Below the pieces are notes generated by a model. It was not told where the DNA came from and ran no database searches. It saw nothing but the letters and a program-made list of their open reading frames with translations. From Paraburkholderia rhynchosiae (GTDB taxonomy: Bacteria > Pseudomonadota > Gammaproteobacteria > Burkholderiales > Burkholderiaceae), in contig NZ_PNXY01000013.1 in NCBI RefSeq assembly GCF_002879865.1, positions 62,001 to 126,000 of the forward strand: 64,000 bases of DNA. The letters run 5' to 3'. Each line of letters opens with the position of its first letter. The stretch's first letter is position 1. Position numbers and translations under genes: made by a program. Shown here piece after piece: positions 8,982 to 17,586 of the stretch.

Positions 8982-9333
8982 GCGAACCTCCTTCCCGACG
9001 TGGGAACGTGTTCATACAGAAAACGTTACCTATTGGCAGTTCCCGCTACAAGCTAACTTGTCCACTGTCCTGCATGCGTCCATTCGGCCCAAATTGCGCG
9101 ATTACGCTCCGTCCAGTAGCTACGAGCGGTAGAACCGGTGTTGTCCACGCTCAGCTGCTGCATTGCACAATTAACTACCCCTCCCATACGTACTAGCCCG
9201 AATACAAGAAAGTATTGGTTGGGGGTCTTAATTTCAGTGGTGAACTCTCTGCTAGAGAGTTATTTTTCAGTTACGACGGAATGCAGTACGTGTAAGCGTA
9301 AGCGTACTGCCCAAAAAGACGGAAGGAGGACAG
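8982..9333. other. Divergent promoter region between YVTN and AraC genes
   Basis: About 350 bp, relatively AT-rich, with no gene. It holds the hairpin at 9243-9267 and a short direct repeat (GTAAGCGTAAGCGTA, about 9293-9307) just before the AraC ribosome site. Promoters for both flanking genes should be here. Confidence 0.5.
9243..9267 (+). terminator. Intrinsic-terminator-like hairpin upstream of AraC gene
   Basis: AACTCTCT (9243-9250), a 3-nt loop and AGAGAGTT (9254-9261) form a perfect 8-bp stem followed by ATTTTT. It is 67 bp before the AraC start. It could attenuate the AraC leader transcript, terminate an unseen small RNA, or serve as an operator dyad. Confidence 0.45.
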
Positions 9334-10320
9334 ATGCACGCCACTCGGGGTGCCAGGGCGCACAAAGAAGCACGTAGCGCCGACATCGTTCAGCCGGACC
9401 TCGAACTGGTCGACGCGCCGCGCCATGGGTCGTTCAAGGTCTGGTCGCATGGGTATCCGTATCGAACGGTGCGCTGGCATTTCCACCCGGAATACGAAAT
9501 TCACCTCATTACATCTACGACCGGCAGATACTTCGTAGGCGATTACATCGGCAACTTCACGCCCGGCAATCTCGTGATGATGGGCTCGAACCTGCCTCAC
9601 AATTGGGTTAGCAATGTGCCGCAAGGCGCCCCTGTGGATGAACGCTGCCTGATTGTGCAGTTCGACGCCGAGTTCGTCGCGCGAGCCATCACGGCTTTTC
9701 CGGAACTCAGGCGCGTGAAAGGCTTACTTGACGCATCGCGCTCAGGTGTCATGTTCTCTCAGCAAACGGGTCTGGCCGCCGAACCGATCATGCGCGAGAT
9801 GCTGGCCGCACAAGGCATACGGCGCATTACGTTGTTCATTGCGTTGCTCGATCTACTCCTCGAATGCGCGGAACCGGTGAAACTGGCGAGCGCCGCTTTT
9901 CGCGCAGACCCGGCTTGCTATGCCGCCACGCGCATCAATCACGTGATTGCCTATATCGGCAAGAACGTGTCGCAAGAGTTGCGTGAAATGGAGTTGGCCG
10001 AACTCGCGGGACAGAGCGTCAGTGCCTTCTCGCGGTATTTCCGCCGGCACACCGGCGTGCCGTTCGTTCAATATGTCAATCGGCTGCGCATCGATTTCGC
10101 GTGCCAGTTGCTGATGTCGGGCGAACTGAATGTCGCCGCTATTTGCGATCAGGTCGGGTTCAACAACCTCTCGAACTTTAATCGCCAATTCCTGTTGCTG
10201 AAGGGAATGGCTCCGTCACGATGGCGTGCCTGTCAGCAGCTCAAAGCGGACAGCGCGAATGAACCGTCCGATGTCGCACCCTTTCCGGAAGGATTCGGCT
10301 CGGGCGTCTTTTGCCAGTAA
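9334..10320 (+). CDS. AraC-family regulator, cupin sensor
   Basis: A 328-residue AraC/XylS regulator of the sugar-responsive kind. The N-terminal cupin has RTVRWHFHPEYEIHLITSTTG and NLVMMGSNLPHNWVSN, and the C-terminal domain has two helix-turn-helix units (ELAGQSVSAFSRYFRRHTG and NVAAICDQVGFNNLSNFNRQF, about 220-300). A strong ribosome site (GGAAGGAGG) precedes the ATG. It sits directly upstream of a sugar ABC importer operon on the same strand and is the probable activator of that operon. Confidence 0.9.
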   Translation: MHATRGARAHKEARSADIVQPDLELVDAPRHGSFKVWSHGYPYRTVRWHFHPEYEIHLITSTTGRYFVGDYIGNFTPGNLVMMGSNLPHNWVSNVPQGAPVDERCLIVQFDAEFVARAITAFPELRRVKGLLDASRSGVMFSQQTGLAAEPIMREMLAAQGIRRITLFIALLDLLLECAEPVKLASAAFRADPACYAATRINHVIAYIGKNVSQELREMELAELAGQSVSAFSRYFRRHTGVPFVQYVNRLRIDFACQLLMSGELNVAAICDQVGFNNLSNFNRQFLLLKGMAPSRWRACQQLKADSANEPSDVAPFPEGFGSGVFCQ

Positions 10321-10465
10321 ACCGCAGAACGCGGAACTGGTGTTAGTACCGCGCGAGGCGGACTCGCCCTTGCGGTTTTTAAACGAACATGTACAGGAAG
10401 CCTCACCCGCAGCCCGCCCACGGCACCCCATGCGCCGGGACTTTACTAATAAACGGAGACACTCG

Positions 10466-11524
10466 ATGACCCGACTTTCTAACCAGCTCATGGGCGCCAG
10501 CGCGCTGAGCCTGGGCCTGTTGAGCAGCACGGCGGCACTGGCCGCGCCCAGCGGCACGGTTGCCTTTCTGATGCCCGACCAGGCATCGACGCGCTACGAA
10601 CAGCACGACTTTCCCGGCTTCAAGGCTGAAATGGGCAAGCTTTGCCCTGACTGCAAGGTGCTGTACCAGAACGCCAATGCAGACGTCTCGACTCAGCAAC
10701 AGCAGTTCAACTCGGTCATCGCGCAAGGCGCCAAGGTGATCGTGCTCGACCCGGTGGACTCGACGGCCGCCGCATCTTTGGTCCACATGGCGCAGGGCCA
10801 GGGTATCAAGGTGATTGCCTATGACCGGCCCGTGCCCTCGACGCCGGCCAACTACTATGTGTCGTTCGACAACGAAGGCATCGGTAAGGCCATCGCGCAG
10901 TCGCTTGTCGAGCATCTGAAAGAGACTGGCGTGCCTACGACCAAGGGCGGCGTGCTCGAAGTCAACGGTTCGCCGACCGATGCAGCGGCGGGACTGATCA
11001 AGAAGGGTATCCACGCCGGCTTGCAGGGCAGCGGCTATAAGACGCTCGCCGAATACGACACGCCTGACTGGGCGCCGCCGAAGGCCCAGCAGTGGGTCAG
11101 CGGGCAGATCACGCGCTTCGGGTCGCAGATCGTCGGTGTCGTGGCGGCCAACGATGGCACGGGCGGCGGCGCTGTCGCGGCCTTCAAGGCGGCCGGTGTC
11201 AACCCGGTGCCGCCCGTGACCGGCAACGACGCGACACTTGCGGGCCTTCAGTTGATCATCGCCGGCGACGAATACAACACGATCCTGAAACCCAGCGAGA
11301 TCGTCGCCGCGGCGGCGGCGAAGGTTGCCGTCGGCTTCCTGTCCGGTCAGTCTCCGAAAGCTGAAACGACGCTCTTCAATACGCCGTCGCAACTGTTCAA
11401 ACCTGCAGTCATCACGGCGAAGAATCTCAAGGCGGAGGTTGTCGACAAGGGCTTCGCGAGCAGCAAGGAGCTGTGCACCGGCCGCTATGCCGAAGGGTGC
11501 AAGAAGCTGGGCATCACGAACTGA
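10466..11524 (+). CDS. Sugar ABC transporter substrate-binding protein (XylF/RbsB-like)
   Basis: Periplasmic sugar-binding protein of the peripla_BP_4 family, 352 aa. I place the start at 10466, after a GGAGAC ribosome site, giving a clean signal peptide ending near STAALAAPSG. The open frame reaches further upstream, but that part is not needed. The mature part shows GTVAFLMPDQASTRYEQ, KVIVLDPVDSTAAAS, KVIAYDRPVP and NDGTGGGAVAAF, closest in style to xylose-binding proteins. The ATPase and permease follow. The ligand is probably a pentose or pentitol, judged from the SDR at the end of the operon. Confidence 0.9.
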   Translation: MTRLSNQLMGASALSLGLLSSTAALAAPSGTVAFLMPDQASTRYEQHDFPGFKAEMGKLCPDCKVLYQNANADVSTQQQQFNSVIAQGAKVIVLDPVDSTAAASLVHMAQGQGIKVIAYDRPVPSTPANYYVSFDNEGIGKAIAQSLVEHLKETGVPTTKGGVLEVNGSPTDAAAGLIKKGIHAGLQGSGYKTLAEYDTPDWAPPKAQQWVSGQITRFGSQIVGVVAANDGTGGGAVAAFKAAGVNPVPPVTGNDATLAGLQLIIAGDEYNTILKPSEIVAAAAAKVAVGFLSGQSPKAETTLFNTPSQLFKPAVITAKNLKAEVVDKGFASSKELCTGRYAEGCKKLGITN

Positions 11525-11541
11525 TCCGGCGCGACGTTGAC

Positions 11542-11565
11542 GGGGTCCGGCTCGTGCCGGGTCCC
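11542..11565 (+). other. Intercistronic hairpin after binding-protein gene
   Basis: GGGGTCCGGC and GCCGGGTCCC flank TCGT, forming an imperfect GC-rich stem 17 bp after the binding-protein stop and before the ATPase ribosome site. Such hairpins commonly protect the upstream message so that the binding protein is made in excess. There is no T-tract. Confidence 0.4.
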
Positions 11566-11591
11566 TCTACTTTCAATGAGGTATCCGTCCC

Positions 11592-12398
11592 ATGAGTGAC
11601 AACTCCACAACACGGTCCGGACCCGGCGGCGAACTGGTGCTGAGCCTGCGCGGTATCTCGAAGCACTTCGGAGCGGTCTCGGCCTTGACGGACATCGAGC
11701 TCGACGTGCATGCCGGCGAAGTAGTCGCCCTGGTGGGCGACAACGGCGCAGGTAAGTCCACCCTGGTGAAGGTTCTCGCCGGGGTCCATCAACCCAGTGC
11801 GGGCACGATCACGTTCCGCGGCGAGGAGGTCGTCCTGGCCGATCCGGGCGCCGCGCTCGATCTGGGCATCGCCACAGTTTTCCAGGACCTTGCGCTGTGC
11901 GAAAACCTCGACGTCGTCGCGAACATCTATCTCGGGCGCGAACTGGGCCCGTTGCGCCTCGACGAGGTCGCGATGGAAGTGAAGGCGTGGACGCTGCTGA
12001 ACGAGCTGTCGGCGCGAATCCCCAGCGTGCGGGACGTCGTCGCTTCACTGTCGGGTGGGCAGCGCCAGACTGTGGCGATTGCACGTTCACTTCTGCTCGA
12101 CCCGAAGCTGATCATGCTCGATGAGCCGACGGCGGCGCTCGGCGTGGCGCAGACGGCCGAGGTGCTGAACCTGATCGAGCGGGTGCGCGACCGCGGCCAC
12201 GCAGTCATCATGATCAGCCACAACATGGAAGACGTACGCGCCGTGGCGGATCGAATCGTGGTGCTGCGGCTCGGCCGCAACAACGGTGTGTTTTATCCCG
12301 ACTCGTCGAACCAGGAGCTGGTGGCGGCGATCACTGGCGCCACCGAGAACGCCGTGTCGCGTCGCGCCGGCCGGCGCCAGGCCGAACAAGGTGCCTAG
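11592..12398 (+). CDS. Sugar ABC transporter ATP-binding protein, single domain
   Basis: ABC ATPase of the carbohydrate (CUT2) group but with only one nucleotide-binding domain (268 aa; CUT2 ATPases are usually double, about 500 aa), as also seen in xylose/fructose-type importers. Walker A GDNGAGKST (about 53), Q-loop VFQDLALC, signature LSGGQRQTVAIAR (about 153), Walker B LIMLDEPTAALG and the H-loop MISHN are intact. The permease starts 15 bp downstream. Confidence 0.92.
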   Translation: MSDNSTTRSGPGGELVLSLRGISKHFGAVSALTDIELDVHAGEVVALVGDNGAGKSTLVKVLAGVHQPSAGTITFRGEEVVLADPGAALDLGIATVFQDLALCENLDVVANIYLGRELGPLRLDEVAMEVKAWTLLNELSARIPSVRDVVASLSGGQRQTVAIARSLLLDPKLIMLDEPTAALGVAQTAEVLNLIERVRDRGHAVIMISHNMEDVRAVADRIVVLRLGRNNGVFYPDSSNQELVAAITGATENAVSRRAGRRQAEQGA

Positions 12399-12413
12399 AC
12401 CTAGGGAACGATC

Positions 12414-13697
12414 ATGAGTAACGAAACGCAAGGCGCCCCGCAGCGCGAGCCGCAAGGCACGCCGCAGCCGTCCACGCTGCTCGACCGCAGCGATGTCCGC
12501 GTCAAGCACGCCACCGGAATCGGCGGCACGGTCGCCGCTTTCGTCGAACGGGTTCGCTCGGGCGATCTGGGATCGCTGCCGGTCGTCGCAGGTCTGATCA
12601 TCATCTGGACCGTATTCACGAGCCTGAACCCGGTGTTCCTCTCGGCCGACAACCTGGTGAACCTGCTGTTCGACTGCTCGACGGTCGGCGTGATTTCGCT
12701 CGGCATCGTCTGTGTGCTGATGGTAGGGCAGATCGATCTATCGGTGGGCTCCATGAGCGGTTTCGCTTCGGCCCTGGTGGGCATGCTGTGGGTCAATCAT
12801 GGCTGGCCGGTGCTGCTGGCCATCGTCGTTGCCATCGCCGTTGGCGCGCTGGTTGGCGCGGTGTATGCGCTGCTGCTGAACCGGCTTGGTATGCCGAGCT
12901 TCGTCGCGACGCTGGCCGGACTGCTCGCGATCCTCGGGATGCAGTTGTACGTGCTTGGCGCCACCGGGTCGATCAATCTGCCGTACGGCTCGACGATCGT
13001 GAACCTCGGGCAGCTGATCATCATTCCCGCCGTTGTTTCATATCTCCTTGCACTGGTCCCCGGCGTCGTGATGCTGGTGATCGGGATGCGCACACGTGAA
13101 CGCCGCCGTGCGTCCCAGCTCTCCGCGCCCTCGATGGGCAGCCTTGTCGTGCGCGCGCTCGCCCTCACGATCCTGCTCGAAGCCGTCGTTGCGTACCTTA
13201 ACCAGGGACGCGGCGTTCCGCTGATGTTCGGGGTCTTTCTCGGCCTCTCGGTCGCAATGGACTATGCACTCAAGAGAACGCGCTGGGGCCGCTCGATGCA
13301 CGCGGTGGGCGGCAATCACGAGGCGGCGCGACGGGCAGGCATCAAGGTCGGCGCCATCTACACCAGCGCTTTTGTGCTGTGCGCCAGTTTCGCTGCGCTC
13401 GGTGGCGTGCTGACTGCGGCACGGCTCGCTTCGGCCAGTCAGCAGGCCGGTAGTGGCGACGTCAACCTGAATGCCATCGCTGCCGCGGTGATCGGCGGCA
13501 CGAGCCTGTTCGGTGGCCGCGGCAGTGCGTATTCAGCGGTGTTGGGCATTATCGTGATCCAGTCGATTGCCAGCGGGCTCACACTGCTGAACCTGTCGTC
13601 GTCGCTGCGCTTCATGATTACGGGCGCGGTGCTGGCGATCGCGGTGATTGTCGACTCTCTTGCCCGGCAGTCCCGCGTTTCGCATGGTCGGGCGTGA
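12414..13697 (+). CDS. Sugar ABC transporter permease (XylH/RbsC-like)
   Basis: Inner-membrane permease of the CUT2 group, 427 aa, with a hydrophilic N-terminal tail of about 55 residues and roughly ten membrane segments. The BPD_transp_2 signature region (GQIDLSVGSMSGFASALVG) and the coupling region with GGNHEAARRAGIKV are clear. Its length and an extra cytoplasmic loop (TRERRRASQLSA) resemble xylose permeases. It is the third gene of the importer operon, and a repeat/dyad element follows before the SDR gene. Confidence 0.92.
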   Translation: MSNETQGAPQREPQGTPQPSTLLDRSDVRVKHATGIGGTVAAFVERVRSGDLGSLPVVAGLIIIWTVFTSLNPVFLSADNLVNLLFDCSTVGVISLGIVCVLMVGQIDLSVGSMSGFASALVGMLWVNHGWPVLLAIVVAIAVGALVGAVYALLLNRLGMPSFVATLAGLLAILGMQLYVLGATGSINLPYGSTIVNLGQLIIIPAVVSYLLALVPGVVMLVIGMRTRERRRASQLSAPSMGSLVVRALALTILLEAVVAYLNQGRGVPLMFGVFLGLSVAMDYALKRTRWGRSMHAVGGNHEAARRAGIKVGAIYTSAFVLCASFAALGGVLTAARLASASQQAGSGDVNLNAIAAAVIGGTSLFGGRGSAYSAVLGIIVIQSIASGLTLLNLSSSLRFMITGAVLAIAVIVDSLARQSRVSHGRA

Positions 13698-13743
13698 TTC
13701 GTTAATGCTGTGATGATTTTGCATGGGAGCCGGAGTCGCAGTC

Positions 13744-13817
13744 AAAGCGCTAACTCCGGTCGACTCGCCGTCTGGCATGGGACGGGAGTAAGCGCTAAAG
13801 CGCTAACTCCCGTCGAC
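13744..13817 (+). promoter_or_regulatory. Direct repeat and LacI-type dyad between permease and SDR genes
   Basis: AAAGCGCTAACTCCGGTCGAC (shown here in part: the shared core is AAAGCGCTAACTCC) occurs at 13744-13764 and again at 13797-13817 with one mismatch in 21 bp. The second copy is the right half of a 30-bp near-palindrome at 13783-13812 (CGGGAGT...AGCGCT-AA-AGCGCT...ACTCCCG). AGCGCT dyads are typical of LacI-family operators. The element ends 14 bp before the SDR start, so it could be an operator of an internal promoter, or an mRNA hairpin separating importer and enzyme expression. Confidence 0.55.
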
Positions 13818-13831
13818 AAGGAGAGCAGTCA

Positions 13832-14560
13832 ATGAGTGAGTCCATGAAGGGAAAGGTTGCCGCCATCACAGGTGCTGCATCAGGTATCGGCCTTGAGTGC
13901 GCGCGCACCCTGATAGCAGAGGGCGCCAAAGTCGTTCTGATCGACCGTGCGAAGGAGAGGCTCGATCAAATTTGCGCGGAACTCGGGCCGAATGCGTTGC
14001 CACTGGTCGTGGATCTGCTACAACCGTCCGAAGTTTCAGCCATGTTGCCGAAGATCCTCGACCTCGCCGGCGGCCTCGATATCTTCCATGCGAACGCCGG
14101 TGCCTACGTCGGCGGCGAAGTGGTAGACGGAAATCCGGACGAGTGGGATCGCATGCTCAACCTGAACGTCAATGCGGCGTTCCGCTCAGTCCACGCCGTG
14201 CTGCCGCACATGGTCACGCAGAAGTCGGGCGACATCATCTTCACCAGTTCCATCGCCGGTATCGTTCCGGTCGTGTGGGAGCCGATCTACACCGCCTCCA
14301 AATTTGCGGTGCAGGCGTTCGTTCATACGACCCGCCGCCAGCTCGCCAGGCATGGCGTGCGGGTCGGTGCGGTGGCGCCGGGCCCGGTCGTCACGGCGCT
14401 GCTCGACGACTGGCCGAAGGCGAAGATGGACGAGGCGCTCGCCTCAGGCAGTCTGATGCAACCGAAGGAAGTCGCCGATGCGGTGCTCTTCATGCTGACG
14501 CGGCCACGCAACGTCACGATCCGCGATATCGTGATCCTTCCGAACAGCGTCGACCTTTGA
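13832..14560 (+). CDS. SDR oxidoreductase, ribitol 2-dehydrogenase-like
   Basis: Classical short-chain dehydrogenase, 242 aa. The cofactor loop TGAASGIG (about 14), NAG motif (ANAGAYVGG), catalytic Ser in FTSSIAG and YTASK (Tyr/Lys) are all present, followed by the VAPGPV segment. The [19 protein letters not shown] helix is characteristic of ribitol/polyol dehydrogenases. It has a good ribosome site (AAGGAGAG). Being last in the importer operon, it probably oxidises the imported polyol or sugar. No kinase is present, so downstream metabolism is encoded elsewhere. Confidence 0.85.
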   Translation: MSESMKGKVAAITGAASGIGLECARTLIAEGAKVVLIDRAKERLDQICAELGPNALPLVVDLLQPSEVSAMLPKILDLAGGLDIFHANAGAYVGGEVVDGNPDEWDRMLNLNVNAAFRSVHAVLPHMVTQKSGDIIFTSSIAGIVPVVWEPIYTASKFAVQAFVHTTRRQLARHGVRVGAVAPGPVVTALLDDWPKAKMDEALASGSLMQPKEVADAVLFMLTRPRNVTIRDIVILPNSVDL

Positions 14561-14654
14561 AAGGCGTTGATAGACGCAGGATCTGGCGTTGGCCCGACGC
14601 CGATCTGAAACGCCTTCAATCACATCCGCAAGCGGCCGCTCGAAGCCCACATTT

Positions 14655-14846
14655 CTAGCGACGGCCGCTGCGACCCCACACGTAGCGCACCCAACGTTGC
14701 CATCGGCTCTCTTGCGCAGCGGTAGCATTGCGCTTTGCCCGCTCTTCGCGGTCGCGCTCGACGCTCTTCTGAACCTGTTCGTGGATCTGGCGCAACGTCG
14801 AGCCACCAGGTCCTTTCAATTCGTCCGGATCGGATTTGTCTGTCAT
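14655..14846 (-). CDS. Small charged hypothetical protein, 63 aa
   Basis: Not recognised. A soluble, strongly charged and probably helical protein (QIHEQVQKSVERDREERAKR core) ending in a Trp/Arg-rich tail (RWQRWVRYVWGRSGRR) that could bind nucleic acid or membrane surface. Codon use is GC3-rich. An AGGA ribosome site lies rather far (about 14 nt) upstream of the ATG. It is convergent with the SDR gene and divergent from the ABC exporter. Confidence 0.5.
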   Translation of the reverse strand: MTDKSDPDELKGPGGSTLRQIHEQVQKSVERDREERAKRNATAAQESRWQRWVRYVWGRSGRR

Positions 14847-14978
14847 GGGAAGAACTCATTCCTGAGAAAATCGATTTGATCTTGATACATACGGGCGGGC
14901 GCGGCAAGCGCAGCCACTGCCTTCGAATCTGCAGGACTGGCACAATCGAGATGCTCTTCGATCCGCTCGGGAATCCTT

Positions 14979-16799
14979 ATGCCAGACGCCGTTACGCCTT
15001 CGCCGCCTCCGCGGGCTATCGCCCCGCTGTTTGCCCTGTTCCCCTTCATGCGTCCGTATGCCGGGCGCTGGGCGCTCGCGTTCCTCGCGCTGGTGACGTC
15101 GGCGGGCGCCACCCTGGCGTTGCCGGTGGCGTTCAAATACCTGATTGACCGTGGCTTCGCCGCGGGCGACCGTGCGCACATCGATCGCTACTTCCTCGCG
15201 CTATTCGCTGTTTCGCTGGTACTGGCCGGCGCCACGGCACTGCGCTTCTACCTCGTGTCGGGGCTGGGCGAACGGGTCACGGCTGATTTGCGGAGGGCGG
15301 TCTACGACCACGTGCTGGAGATGAGTCCACAGTTCTTCGAAACCACGCAGACCGGAGAGGTGCTGTCGCGGCTCACCACCGACACCACCTTGATTCAGAC
15401 GGTGGTGGGCACCAGCCTGTCGCTGGGCTTACGCAACTTCTTCCTGCTTACCGGTGGCGTGGCAATGCTGGCAGTCACCAGTCCGGTGCTGTCAGGCTAC
15501 ATCATCGCTACGCTGGTCGTGGTGGCCGCTCCTATCGTTATCTTCGGCCGGCGCGTGCGGCGACTCTCGCGCGCCAGCCAGGACAAGGTGGCGAACGCGA
15601 GTGCGCTGGCGGGCGAGGTCCTCAATGCGATGCCGACCGTGCAGTCGTATACGCAGGAGCCGTTTGAGGCCCGGCGGTTTGCGAGCGCAGTGGAGGCGGC
15701 CTTTGAAACGGCGCTCTCGCGCATTCGGGCGCGTGCCTGGTTGACGGCGGTGGTTATCGTGCTGGTGTTCGCCGCCGTCGTGTTCGTCCTCTGGCTTGGG
15801 GCGCAGGCTGTGCTGGCCGGGCGGATGACGGCCGGCCAGTTGTCCCAGTTCATCCTCTACGCAGTGTTCACCGCAGGCGCTGTGGGAGCGGTCGCCGAAG
15901 TGTGGGGCGATCTGCAGCGGGCTGCCGGCGCCACCGAACGTTTGTTGCAACTGTTGGCGGCACGGTCTCCGGTGGTGCAGGCCGAGGCCACAGAAGCGCT
16001 GCCTACGCGTGGGGACGGCATCCGCTTCGACAATGTTGGCTTTTCGTATCCGTCCCGCCCCGGTATCCCTGCGCTCTCCGGACTCTCACTCGAGGTCCGC
16101 GCGGGCGAGCATGTCGCGCTGGTTGGACCGTCTGGCGCGGGCAAAACTACGCTGTTCCAACTTTTGCTGCGCTTTTACGACCCCCAGGCGGGCAGCATTC
16201 TGATCAACGGCGTGCCGACGCGGCAGGTGCCGCTCGTCGAATTGCGCAAGACAATCGGGGTGGTGCTGCAGGAATCCGTGATCTTCTCGGGCAGCGTGCT
16301 CGACAACATTCGCTACGGCGCGCCGGACGCCACACTCGCACAAGTGCAGCGGGCTGCCCAAATGGCCGCTGCGGCCGGCTTTATCGAAGAACTGCCACAA
16401 GGCTACGACACGTTTCTAGGGGAGCGCGGAGTACGGCTGTCTGGCGGACAGCGCCAACGCATTGCAATCGCCCGCGCGATCCTGAAAGATCCTCCCATCC
16501 TGCTGCTGGACGAGGCGACCAGCGCGCTCGATGCCGCCAGCGAACGCCTCGTACAAAAGGCGCTGGACAATGCCGCGCTGAATCGCACCACGCTGGTCAT
16601 CGCACACCGCCTCGCGACCGTACAGCGAGCCGACCGCATTGTTGTGCTGGAGCGAGGACGCATCGTCGCGCAGGGTCGTCACGCCGACCTTCTTCTGAAC
16701 TCGCCGCTCTATGCCCAGCTTGCCGCCCTGCAGTTCGGCGAGCAGCTAGGGCGAAGGGGGCAGAGCGGGGCTGTGTGCGATCGTGTCGATTCTGCGTGA
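14979..16799 (+). CDS. ABC transporter, fused membrane and ATPase domains (MsbA/LmrA type)
   Basis: Half-transporter exporter of 606 aa that works as a dimer. A six-segment ABC membrane domain (about 20-310) includes the LTTDTTLIQTVVG coupling region. The ATPase domain (about 345-580) has Walker A GPSGAGKTT, Q-loop VLQESVIF, signature LSGGQRQRIAIAR, Walker B ILLLDEATSALD and H-loop IAHRL. The substrate is unknown (lipid, drug or peptide). There is no protease domain at the N-terminus, so it is not a peptide-processing exporter for double-glycine peptides. It stands alone. Confidence 0.92.
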   Translation: MPDAVTPSPPPRAIAPLFALFPFMRPYAGRWALAFLALVTSAGATLALPVAFKYLIDRGFAAGDRAHIDRYFLALFAVSLVLAGATALRFYLVSGLGERVTADLRRAVYDHVLEMSPQFFETTQTGEVLSRLTTDTTLIQTVVGTSLSLGLRNFFLLTGGVAMLAVTSPVLSGYIIATLVVVAAPIVIFGRRVRRLSRASQDKVANASALAGEVLNAMPTVQSYTQEPFEARRFASAVEAAFETALSRIRARAWLTAVVIVLVFAAVVFVLWLGAQAVLAGRMTAGQLSQFILYAVFTAGAVGAVAEVWGDLQRAAGATERLLQLLAARSPVVQAEATEALPTRGDGIRFDNVGFSYPSRPGIPALSGLSLEVRAGEHVALVGPSGAGKTTLFQLLLRFYDPQAGSILINGVPTRQVPLVELRKTIGVVLQESVIFSGSVLDNIRYGAPDATLAQVQRAAQMAAAAGFIEELPQGYDTFLGERGVRLSGGQRQRIAIARAILKDPPILLLDEATSALDAASERLVQKALDNAALNRTTLVIAHRLATVQRADRIVVLERGRIVAQGRHADLLLNSPLYAQLAALQFGEQLGRRGQSGAVCDRVDSA

Positions 16800-17094
16800 A
16801 GGCGCGATTCGGGTTGGCACGGCCGACCACAAGTCTCAAAAGATTGACGAGAGTTCACTAGATCAGCATTACGCTTTTTGGATGGCTCCTGCTAACCAAT
16901 AAGGACGTTAGGGCCAAGCGCCGTGGAAAGCAGTCACCATCGCATTCGGCGCGAAATGCAAGCCTGGGCAGAATATCGAAGTTCTGCTCAGAGAATTGGG
17001 CTCCATCCGCAGAGACTCAAATTACTTGAGGCGGAATGGACTGCGCGGTATTTGCGCGGGTAGCCTCGGAAAACCAACATCATTGGAATACGAA

Positions 17095-17514
17095 ATGCGC
17101 GATCTGTATGACCTTCAGCGCTTTGTCGACGCCCAGGACCCGGTGTACGCCCAGGTATGCGAAGAATTGAGGCATGGCCGTAAGCGAAGCCACTGGATGT
17201 GGTTCGTGTTTCCGCAAATCCAGGGCCTCGGGGCAAGCGCAATGGCGCGGCGGTTCGCGATCTCGTCGTTGGCCGAGGCCGAAGCCTATCTGCGCCATCC
17301 GTTACTCGGCCCACGGCTGCGCGAATCGACGCAACTGGTCAACCTTGTCAACGAGCGCTCCATAGAGGAAATTTTCGGGTATCCGGATTACCTCAAGTTT
17401 CGATCGTCGATCACCCTGTTCGCGCACGCCACGAGCGACAGCGACGTATTTGTGGAAGCTCTGCGCAAGTACTTCGACGGTGAAGCCGATCCGCAGACTC
17501 TGCAGCTGCTCTAG
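17095..17514 (+). CDS. DUF1810 family protein
   Basis: A 139-residue protein matching the DUF1810 (calpastatin-like annotated) family by the N-terminal LQRFVDAQDPVYAQVCEELRHGRKRSHWMWFVFPQ, then GLGASAMARRFAI and the C-terminal LKFRSSITLFAHA and ALRKYFDGEADPQTL. The ATG at 17095 gives exactly the family's N-terminus. The frame is open further upstream without conservation. Soluble; molecular function unknown. It stands alone and converges on the Vgb-like gene. Confidence 0.88.
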   Translation: MRDLYDLQRFVDAQDPVYAQVCEELRHGRKRSHWMWFVFPQIQGLGASAMARRFAISSLAEAEAYLRHPLLGPRLRESTQLVNLVNERSIEEIFGYPDYLKFRSSITLFAHATSDSDVFVEALRKYFDGEADPQTLQLL

Positions 17515-17586
17515 GCCGCTTTTGTCCCGAGTCTGCGCGCGTGCCGGAGCGGATTTCGGAATTTCAGTGACCGCACAAGTATGTTG

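Noticed and set aside
14979-16799. The ABC exporter as the missing processing exporter for the double-glycine peptides
   Set aside because: It lacks the N-terminal C39 peptidase domain and is 40 kb away with no linkage.
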